The notes under the pieces: generated by a model | Database searches by the model: none | What the model was told of the DNA's origin: nothing | Seen by the model: only the letters and a program-made list of their open reading frames with translations | Assembly: GCA_963714425.1 (NCBI GenBank) | Contig: CAVQOI010000011.1 | Span: forward strand, 1-27,360 | From: DATCYX01 sp963714425 | GTDB lineage: Bacteria > Chloroflexota > Anaerolineae > Anaerolineales > UBA4823 | Length of the DNA: 27,360 nt | Direction of reading: 5' to 3' | Made by a program: the position numbers and the translations under genes | Shown: in pieces, positions 14,826-21,483 of the stretch | Numbering within the stretch: position 1 is the stretch's first letter | Layout: every line of letters begins with the position of its first letter

Positions 14826-16401
14826 ATACAGAGCACTGGCGGCTCTCCTGGCGCTGTCCATTTCCCTGGCAGGCTGCTCCACGGGGGCTTACTTCATACC
14901 ACCCCGGGCCACCGATACCCCTACCCCTGAAATCGCCGTCTTGCTACAGCCCCCTCCCAGCGCCATGCCGCCTGCTGAGGAAGCGATCCCGGTGCAAGAA
15001 GACGACCCGGCGGCGAGCGCGACACCCGACGTCATGCCCACTCCCACCTTTACACCGCCTGCGGTCAATACCGCGCCTCTGCTGTACTACACCCAGGCAG
15101 CCGATACCTTGCAAATGGTCGCCGTGCGCTTTGATGTCAGCCCGGGGGATATTACCTCCCCGGAGCCGATCCCTGAGAACGCATTGCTGACGCCCAACCA
15201 GCTGCTCATCATCCCACACCGCCTGTTCAATACCACCGCCTCACAGCGCATTTTTCCGGATAGCGAGGTGGTCTACTCGCCTTCAGCGATCGATTTCGAC
15301 ATCGATGCCTTTGTGAACGAAGCCGGGGGTCACCTGAGCACCTACAAGGAGTGGTTTAAGACCACCCAGACGGACACCGGTGCGGAGATCGTCTTGCGCG
15401 TGGCGACGGCGAACTCCATCAACCCGCGATTATTGCTGGCTTTGCTGGAATACCATAGCGGCTGGGTCTATGGCGAACCCGCAGACCTCGAGGCGACCGA
15501 TTATCCCATGGGTCAAGTAGACCTGAAGCAAAAAGGGCTCTACCGCCAGCTGGTGTGGGCGATGAACCACATCTCTATCGGCTATTATTCCTGGCGCGAA
15601 GGTCGCCTGCTCGAGCTGCACTTCAAGGATGGCGTCACCGCCCGCATGGCACCCAACCTGAACGCAGGCAGCGCCGCCCTGCAGTACTACTTCTCGCAGA
15701 TCTACACTGGCGAGGAATGGCTGCGCGCCATCGACATGGAAACCGGCTTGCCCGCCCTGTATGAGCGAATGTTCGGCAGCCCGTGGATGCGCGCCCAGGC
15801 AGTGGAACCCCTGTATCCCCCTGGATTGGTCCAGCCGCCCTTGTTGCTGCCCTTTGAGATCAACCGCGTGTGGAGCTACACCGGCGGTCCACACGGCGCC
15901 TGGGAACACGACGGCTCGTACGCTGCCCTGGATTTTGCCCCGGCTTCCGCAGCGTCAGGCTGCTTGGAATCTAAGGCCTGGGTCACGGCCTCCGCAGCTG
16001 GATTGGTGGTGCGTTCCGGGAATGGCGTGGTGGTGCTCGATCTGGATGGCGACGGGTACGAGCAGACCGGCTGGGTGGTGCTCTATCTGCACGTCTCCAC
16101 AGACGGGCGTGCTCCGGTGGGCACCTGGGTGGGCGCTGGCGACCGGCTCGGACACCCCTCCTGCGAGGGCGGGCAATCCACCGGTACGCACCTGCACATC
16201 GCCCGAAAATTCAACGGGGAGTGGATTGCCGCAGATGGACCTATGCCGTTCGTGCTCTCTGGCTGGCGAGCACACGCTGGCGAGCAAGCCTATAAAGGTA
16301 AACTCACCCGAAATGGCGAGACGATCCCCGCCTGCACCTGCGCCTCCCATGACACGAACATCATCCGCACGGAAGACGACCCGAATGAGGTGGGGGGATA
16401 G
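14788..16401 (+). CDS. LysM and M23 (beta-lytic type) domain lipoprotein, copy B
   Basis: 537 residues, paralogous to copy A over almost its entire length. The ATG at 14788 follows GGAGG with a 3-nt gap and lies 38 nt inside copy A in another frame. The signal peptide ends in SISLAGC (C30). The LysM region (YYTQAADTLQMVAVRFDVSP...NQLLIIPH) is degenerate. The middle part has INPRLLLALLEYHSGW and LNAGSAALQYYFSQ. The M23 part retains YTGGPHGAW, ALDFAP, LYLHV and GTHLHIARKFNGEW, and shares the loop DLDGDGYEQTGWV with copy A. A longer open frame back to 14644 only reads copy A out of frame. Tandem duplication followed by divergence is the simplest origin. Both would sit outside the membrane and act on peptidoglycan. 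Confidence 0.87.
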   Translation: MKAARATILSSVRYRALAALLALSISLAGCSTGAYFIPPRATDTPTPEIAVLLQPPPSAMPPAEEAIPVQEDDPAASATPDVMPTPTFTPPAVNTAPLLYYTQAADTLQMVAVRFDVSPGDITSPEPIPENALLTPNQLLIIPHRLFNTTASQRIFPDSEVVYSPSAIDFDIDAFVNEAGGHLSTYKEWFKTTQTDTGAEIVLRVATANSINPRLLLALLEYHSGWVYGEPADLEATDYPMGQVDLKQKGLYRQLVWAMNHISIGYYSWREGRLLELHFKDGVTARMAPNLNAGSAALQYYFSQIYTGEEWLRAIDMETGLPALYERMFGSPWMRAQAVEPLYPPGLVQPPLLLPFEINRVWSYTGGPHGAWEHDGSYAALDFAPASAASGCLESKAWVTASAAGLVVRSGNGVVVLDLDGDGYEQTGWVVLYLHVSTDGRAPVGTWVGAGDRLGHPSCEGGQSTGTHLHIARKFNGEWIAADGPMPFVLSGWRAHAGEQAYKGKLTRNGETIPACTCASHDTNIIRTEDDPNEVGG

Positions 16402-16421
16402 GGCGGCTTTCCAAAGCCGCC
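16402..16421 (+). terminator. Palindrome at the stop of copy B, possible terminator
   Basis: GGCGGCTTT (16402-16410) and AAAGCCGCC (16413-16421) pair perfectly around CC, beginning directly after the TAG stop. No long U-tract follows (CAATCCTTAATG). The same motif recurs at 27185-27202 (GCGGCTAT CC ATAGCCGC), so it is also a dispersed repeat. Confidence 0.6.
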
Positions 16422-16476
16422 AATCCTTAATGTTCGGATAGCCGAGCCGTACAATTGGTACGAGAGACTAAATCAA

Positions 16477-16538
16477 GGACACGGATTTTACGGATGTCAC
16501 GGATTAAATATCCGTTGTCACCCGTCAAATCCGTGTCC
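16477..16538. repeat. GGACACGGAT palindromic dispersed repeat, copy 2
   Basis: Outer arms GGACACGGATTT (16477-16488) and AAATCCGTGTCC (16527-16538) are perfect complements; inner TTACGGATGTCACGGAT and ATCCGTTGTCACCCGT also pair partly. The left end GGACACGGATTTTA is identical to the copy at 6661. It lies between the converging copy B and etfA genes. Confidence 0.85.
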
Positions 16539-16584
16539 AAAACGTACAGATCAGGGTAAGGCCTCTGTCAAAACCAGCCAGCGA

Positions 16585-17628
16585 CTACTTACCCAATTTT
16601 TTCTTAAGCGCCTCGGTCAATGGCGGCAGGATGGTATACAGATCGCCCACCACACCGAAGCGGGCCATCTTAAAGATCGGCGCTTCGGGGTCCTTATTGA
16701 TGGCGACAATCACCTTGCTGGTGCGCATGCCTGCCTGGTGCTGGATGGCGCCAGAGATTCCACAGGCAATGTACAGATCAGGCGCTACGACCTTGCCGGT
16801 CTGGCCGACCTGGTGCTCATAGGGGATGTAACCGGCGTCCACCGCGGCGCGGCTGGCGCCCACAGCGGCGCCCAAAACCCCAGCCAGCTCGCCGACCAAC
16901 ATGAAGCCCTGCTGCGCCTTCCAGATCTCGGCCTTCTTCTCATCCAGGCCAGGTGGAGGGGTAAGCCCTGGATTATTGGATACCCCGCGCCCGCCAGAGA
17001 CGATCACTGCCGCGTCGGACAGGCTGACGCCACCACTCGACTCGCTATACGCGATCACTTTGCTGGCGATCTCGCTCTCCGGCACTGCTGCATCTACTTT
17101 AGTGGGAGTGCCAGAGCGGGATGAATCAGGCAGGGCTGCTGGGAAGGCGCGCGTGCGCGTGGTGATGATCTGAGGCTTGACATCGCAGACCACCTTGGAG
17201 ATCAGCTTTCCGGCGTAAACCGGGCGGGTGGTGACCACGCGACCGTTCTCGACTTCCATGGCGGTGACATCCGGCATTACTCCGGATTCCAGGTCCACGG
17301 CGCACATGGCTGATAGCTCACGGCCGCGGGTTGTGGTGGGGAGAAGCAGCACTTCGGGGCCGGCTTCTTTGACCAGTTTGCTCAACAAGGAGGCGTACGG
17401 CTCAGGGCGAAAGTCTGCCAGCGTGGAGTCATCGCTATAAAACACCTGGTCAACGCCGTACTGGAAAGCCTCTGCCGCCACGGGCTGCGATCCTGCTCCC
17501 AAGACTACCGCGGTAACTCCGCCGCCCAGCTTTTCCGCAAGCTTGCGTCCGGCGCCCACGGCCTCCCAGGAGACAGGGTAGGCGCTGCCTTTGAATTGAT
17601 CGATGAAGACCCATACTTTGTTGCTCAT
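16585..17628 (-). CDS. etfA: Electron transfer flavoprotein, alpha subunit
   Basis: 347 residues. The N-terminal domain (1-200) begins VWVFIDQFKGS and includes the LLPTTTRGRELSAMCAVDL segment. The C-terminal FAD-binding domain has AVIVSGGRGVS, GELAGVLGAAVGASRAAVD, YEHQVGQTGKVVAPDLYIA and SGAIQHQAGMRTSKVIVAIN, the expected FAD contacts. With EtfB it forms a soluble flavoprotein that carries electrons from acyl-CoA dehydrogenases to the membrane quinone pool. Its ATG overlaps the etfB stop by one base (TAATG), so the two are translationally coupled. No ETF:quinone oxidoreductase is seen here. Confidence 0.97.
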   Translation of the reverse strand: MSNKVWVFIDQFKGSAYPVSWEAVGAGRKLAEKLGGGVTAVVLGAGSQPVAAEAFQYGVDQVFYSDDSTLADFRPEPYASLLSKLVKEAGPEVLLLPTTTRGRELSAMCAVDLESGVMPDVTAMEVENGRVVTTRPVYAGKLISKVVCDVKPQIITTRTRAFPAALPDSSRSGTPTKVDAAVPESEIASKVIAYSESSGGVSLSDAAVIVSGGRGVSNNPGLTPPPGLDEKKAEIWKAQQGFMLVGELAGVLGAAVGASRAAVDAGYIPYEHQVGQTGKVVAPDLYIACGISGAIQHQAGMRTSKVIVAINKDPEAPIFKMARFGVVGDLYTILPPLTEALKKKLGK

Positions 17629-18407
17629 TACAGCACCTTCTCCGCCAGAATTTTATCAGCCAGCGCTTCGGCAATCTCAGCCGGAGAGCCTCCCGTCACA
17701 ATCTCGGTCAGTACCTCGCGCGCCGGCGGGTTAACCACCTCAGGCCAATGCACCACAGAGGTCGGCGCAGGGATGCCCAGGTCGGCGAGCGACCAGGTGG
17801 GGATGGTGGCGCGAGAAGCTTTGCGGATGCCCATGAAGGATGGGTAGCGCGGCTCAGCAATGTCTTTGCCAACACTGACAACTGCAGGCAGCTTGGCTTC
17901 CACGATCTGGCGACCTTCTTCGGTGGCGCGCCCCACTCGGATGGTGCTGGCTGCTGCATCCAGTGATTCGACCACGGAAACCAGGGAAAGCATCGGCCAG
18001 CCTAAGGCGCGTGCGGTTTGGGGCGCGGTCACGCCCATATCCCCGTCGATTGCCTGCCTTCCGAAAATGGCTGCATTCACATCCCCTACCTTTTGAATCG
18101 CAGCTGCCAGAGCGCGGGCGACCGACTGGCTATCTGCTCCTGCCAGAGCTGGATCCGAGATCAAGATGGCTTCGCTGGCGCCCATCGCCAGAGCGTGCTT
18201 GAGAGCCTCTTTGGAGTTTTCTCCCCCAATCGTCAAGGCGATCACATCGCCGCCCTGAGCTTCCATCTGGAGCAAGGCGGTCTCCACGGCGTATTCATCC
18301 CAGGGGTTAATCACCAATGGCGCGTCGCCCCAGGTGACCTTTCCGTTTTCCACGACGACCTTGGCCGCGGAATCCGGAACTTGTTTAACGCAGACAACGA
18401 TTTTCAA
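17628..18407 (-). CDS. etfB: Electron transfer flavoprotein, beta subunit
   Basis: 259 residues, normal length. It opens with MKIVVCVKQVPDSAAKV and carries INPWDEYAVETAL, the adenine-nucleotide-binding IFGRQAIDGDMGVTAPQTA and PRYPSFMGIRKASRATI. It binds AMP structurally and pairs with EtfA. The start is a TTG with AAGGAGG 5 nt upstream. An acyl-CoA dehydrogenase lies upstream on the same strand, a usual partner. Confidence 0.97.
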   Translation of the reverse strand: MKIVVCVKQVPDSAAKVVVENGKVTWGDAPLVINPWDEYAVETALLQMEAQGGDVIALTIGGENSKEALKHALAMGASEAILISDPALAGADSQSVARALAAAIQKVGDVNAAIFGRQAIDGDMGVTAPQTARALGWPMLSLVSVVESLDAAASTIRVGRATEEGRQIVEAKLPAVVSVGKDIAEPRYPSFMGIRKASRATIPTWSLADLGIPAPTSVVHWPEVVNPPAREVLTEIVTGGSPAEIAEALADKILAEKVL

Positions 18408-18437
18408 AGTAACCTCCTTATGATATTGTTTATAAAG

Positions 18438-18486
18438 AAGCCAGGGGATCAGGAACTAAATATTTGTTTATCGATAACCCTGGCTT
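18438..18486. repeat. Inverted repeat in the acd-etfB spacer
   Basis: AAGCCAGGG (18438-18446) and CCCTGGCTT (18478-18486) pair around a 31-nt AT-rich loop. It lies between the acyl-CoA dehydrogenase stop and the etfB ribosome site, so it could separate or stabilise mRNA segments. No U-tract terminator is visible. Confidence 0.5.
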
Positions 18487-18515
18487 TCTAAATTCTTTGA
18501 TCCAGAAGGAATCTG

Positions 18516-19727
18516 TCAGGCTTCTTGCCAAAGCTCCGGGTCGTACGCCGGCAGCTCGCATCTTAAAGACGCATCCGTGCGGTAGCCCAAAGCGTAGCCA
18601 GCCTGCATCAATTGGTGGACTTCGCTGGTGCCTTCGTAGATCACCGCACCTTTGGAATTACGCAGGTAGCGTTCCACGTCGTATTCATCGCTGTAGCCGT
18701 ATGCTCCGTGAACTTGTATGGCCTCAGAAGCTGCATCGAAGGAGGCGTCTGTTGCAAACCATTTCGCTAGCGATGTCTCCCGTGTATTCCGCATCCCCTG
18801 GTTCTTCATCCAACCAGCCTGGAGGTATAGCAGCCGGGCCATTTCGTAGGATTGTACCATGCGCGCAATCTTCTGCTGCACAAGCTGGAACTTGCCAATC
18901 TCACGCCCAAAAGCCTTGCGGTCATTGGCATAGCGCACGCTGGCTTCCAGGCTGGCGCGGATCAACCCCGTGGCTCCGGCAGCGACCGTGTAGCGACCGT
19001 TATCCAGGCAGGACATGGCAATCTTGAAGCCTTCGCCCTCCTCGCCGATGCGGTTTTCTACTGGCACAGCCACATCCTGGAAAGCCAGCCATCCCGTAGA
19101 GCCGGCGCGCACGCCCAGCTTGCCGTGGATATCGCCAGAACTAACGCCCGGCGAATCCAGCTCAACCAGGAAGGCGGACAGTCCGTCGTGGGGGTCAGGG
19201 GCGTCCAGATTGGTGCGCGCCACCACCAGGGAGTGATGCGCTTTAGTCGCCAGGGAGATCCACATCTTTTCCCCGTTCAGGATATATGCCCCGCCATCGC
19301 GCCTGGCAGTGCTGGTGATTCCTGCCACGTCCGAGCCAGCACCCGGCTCGGTGAGACCAAAGCAGGCGATCTTCTCGCCCCGGGACTGGGGTACCAGGAA
19401 GCGTTGCTTTTGTTCTTCGCTGGCCCACTGCAGCAAACCCATACTGTTCAGCCCAACGTGCACCGACATAATCACGCGCAGTGTGCTATCAACAACTTCC
19501 AGCTCTTCGCAAGCCAGACCCATTGAGATGTAGTCCAACCCTTGCCCACCATAACGCACAGGGAAGCAGATGCCCAGGATGCCCAGCTCGCCCATGCGCG
19601 GCAGGATGAAAGGCGCCATCTCCTGCTTGCGGTCGTATTCTTTGATGATTGGGGCCACTTCTCGCTGGGCAAACTCCCGCACCATGTGCTGCACCATGCG
19701 CTGTTCTTCGCTCAAAGCAAAATTCAT
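18516..19727 (-). CDS. Acyl-CoA dehydrogenase
   Basis: 403 residues with the complete acyl-CoA dehydrogenase fold: an N-terminal helical part (FALSEEQRMVQHMVREFAQR), a beta domain with FGLTEPGAGSD and NGEKMWISLA (flavin and substrate contacts), and a C-terminal helical part with KAFGREIGKFQLVQQKIA, QVHGAYGYSDEYDVERYLR and IYEGTSEVHQLMQA. Glu365 in YEGTSE is the catalytic base of short/medium-chain members. It introduces an alpha-beta double bond into an acyl-CoA and passes electrons to ETF, whose genes follow. Chain length or substrate cannot be fixed. The ATG at 19727 follows GGAG with 7 nt between. Confidence 0.95.
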   Translation of the reverse strand: MNFALSEEQRMVQHMVREFAQREVAPIIKEYDRKQEMAPFILPRMGELGILGICFPVRYGGQGLDYISMGLACEELEVVDSTLRVIMSVHVGLNSMGLLQWASEEQKQRFLVPQSRGEKIACFGLTEPGAGSDVAGITSTARRDGGAYILNGEKMWISLATKAHHSLVVARTNLDAPDPHDGLSAFLVELDSPGVSSGDIHGKLGVRAGSTGWLAFQDVAVPVENRIGEEGEGFKIAMSCLDNGRYTVAAGATGLIRASLEASVRYANDRKAFGREIGKFQLVQQKIARMVQSYEMARLLYLQAGWMKNQGMRNTRETSLAKWFATDASFDAASEAIQVHGAYGYSDEYDVERYLRNSKGAVIYEGTSEVHQLMQAGYALGYRTDASLRCELPAYDPELWQEA

Positions 19728-19918
19728 TTGAATACTCCATTAATAAGCTGTCTTTTCCCGCACAGGCATGCCTGCAAGTGGTAATACCTTCTGCCTCGTA
19801 CGGTCACGACAGGTATAGGGTTGACCTGCATTTCAAAGGTATTTGAATCTTCGGCAGGCTCCCCTGATTATAGCCAATCCACTCCCGCAGGACAACTGAA
19901 TTTTGTCATCCATTCAGC

Positions 19919-19924
19919 TATAAT
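19919..19924 (+). promoter_or_regulatory. Consensus -10 box giving a probably leaderless mRNA
   Basis: TATAAT ends 7 nt before the GTG at 19932, so transcription would begin at or next to the start codon. TTGTCA at 19903 is too close (10 bp) to be its -35. Dense TATAAT with a short leader is also seen for the Lrp-family gene. Confidence 0.55.
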
Positions 19925-19931
19925 CCATCCT

Positions 19932-21380
19932 GTGAGACGCTCATTCGACGCTGGTATTCTCGTCCGGCTGCTGATTCCCTTGATACTGATCTCCCTCTCG
20001 GGGGTTGCCCCGCGCCCGCACGCCGAGACACGCGCCTTCCACCGGGCGCGGGCTCTCTTGAGCCAACCAGCATCACCCCAAGCTGCCGCTGATGCTGCAC
20101 AAGACCTGGCGCAGGTTGCTGAGAGATCACCCTGGCGGACGGATTTATGGGAACCGGCAGGGCGCTTGGCATTGGTGGGCGGTGAGCTGCCGTCTGCAAT
20201 CGAGCACTTCGAGCGTGCCGCAGCCATGGGAAGCCTTTCTTTGAATGGCCAGATCGCCCTGGGGGAAGCTTACGCAGGCAGCGGTGACGACCGGATTGCT
20301 ATTGAAATCTGGGAACGGTCCCTGCAAAGCCAGGAACCTTCGCCCGAGCTGCTCACCCGTCTGCTGGAGGCACACCGCAGGCTGGGTGATTACCCTTCTG
20401 CCATTAATGTCCTTGAGCAGCTGGCAAGCCTCCGACCAACAGACGTAGCTCTACGTTACCAGTTGGGCTTGATGCTTGCCACGCAGCAACCCGATGCTGC
20501 CCTGGCGCACCTCACCCAGGCCGCCGAGCTTGACCCGTCTCTGGAAGGTGACACCCAGGTGCTCATCGATGCCATCCGCTCGGGTAGCTTATCCGGCGAG
20601 CCAGCCCAAACCCTGTTTGAAGCTGGGCGCGCCTTAGCTTCACTCGGCGAGTGGCAGCTGAGCGCAGAAGCCTTCAGCCATGCTACCCGCCTGCGCCCAG
20701 ACTTTGCCGACGCCTGGGCTTTCTGGGGTGAAGCGCGCCAGCACCTGGCTGAGAACATCTCCCTGCAGCCTGTGCCGTATGAGCTCGACCGGGCATTGAG
20801 GATTGACCCGAATTCGCTGAGCGCCAACACCCTCATGGCGCTGTACTGGCGGCGCCAAGGGCGCTTCGACAGGGCATTGGAATATCTGCGCACGGTCACC
20901 GCCCTCTATCCCGAAAACCCCGCCCTGCAGGTGGAGCTGGGGGAAACGCTGGCACTGGAAGGCGAGCCGCAAGCAGCAATACTGGCCTACCAGCAGGCTG
21001 CCGCTCTGGCCCCCCAGGACCCTGCCTACCAGCGCTCGTTAGCCGGGTTTTGCATCCGCAATGAGTACGAGGTGCGCCTGACCGGGCTTCCGGCGGCGCG
21101 CCGGGCTGTGATCCTAGACCCGCAAGACCCCGAGAACCTGGATACGCTCGGTCAGGTGCTGGTATTGCTAGGCGATCTGGCAAGCGCAGAGCGAAACTTC
21201 CTGCGCGCCATCCAGCTACAAGCGGACCACGCCCCGGCGCACCTGCACCTGGGTCTGGTGTATGCTTTGCAAGGCGAGCGCCAGCTCGCCTACCAGGAAT
21301 GGCAGATGGTTCTCTCCCTGGCCCCTGGCACGGCTTACGCCGACCAGACGGAGCGGCTGATAGAGAATTACTTCCCCTGA
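19932..21380 (+). CDS. TPR-repeat protein with N-terminal membrane anchor
   Basis: 482 residues from GTG 19932. The frame is open further upstream to 19821, but that part crosses the TATAAT box and has no signal-like start. Residues 1-25 are basic then hydrophobic (LVRLLIPLILISLSGVA), a signal peptide or anchor. The rest is a series of TPR-like helical pairs, such as LPSAIEHFERAAAMG, LGDYPSAINVLEQLASLRPT, QPDAALAHLTQAAELDPS, LGEWQLSAEAFSHATRLRPD, QGRFDRALEYLRTVTALYPE, GEPQAAILAYQQAAALAPQD and LGDLASAERNFLRAIQLQAD. TPRs hold protein partners. No enzymatic domain is visible, so its role is unknown. It is divergent from the acyl-CoA dehydrogenase. Confidence 0.85.
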   Translation: MRRSFDAGILVRLLIPLILISLSGVAPRPHAETRAFHRARALLSQPASPQAAADAAQDLAQVAERSPWRTDLWEPAGRLALVGGELPSAIEHFERAAAMGSLSLNGQIALGEAYAGSGDDRIAIEIWERSLQSQEPSPELLTRLLEAHRRLGDYPSAINVLEQLASLRPTDVALRYQLGLMLATQQPDAALAHLTQAAELDPSLEGDTQVLIDAIRSGSLSGEPAQTLFEAGRALASLGEWQLSAEAFSHATRLRPDFADAWAFWGEARQHLAENISLQPVPYELDRALRIDPNSLSANTLMALYWRRQGRFDRALEYLRTVTALYPENPALQVELGETLALEGEPQAAILAYQQAAALAPQDPAYQRSLAGFCIRNEYEVRLTGLPAARRAVILDPQDPENLDTLGQVLVLLGDLASAERNFLRAIQLQADHAPAHLHLGLVYALQGERQLAYQEWQMVLSLAPGTAYADQTERLIENYFP

Positions 21381-21423
21381 GGGCTGGTCCCCAACAATCT
21401 CTTCTCTCCCAACAGCCAAGGTG

Positions 21424-21458
21424 AATAAAAACAGCCCCCTTCGCATGGAAAGGGGCTG
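21424..21458 (-). terminator. Rho-independent terminator of rpsA
   Basis: CAGCCCCCTT (21432-21441) pairs with AAAGGGGCTG (21449-21458), allowing a small bulge. On the minus strand the stem is followed by TTTTTATT (21431-21424). It is 26 nt past the rpsA stop and 44 nt past the TPR gene on the other strand. Confidence 0.88.
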
Positions 21459-21483
21459 CTAATCTCAGTAGACCGACTGAGGC

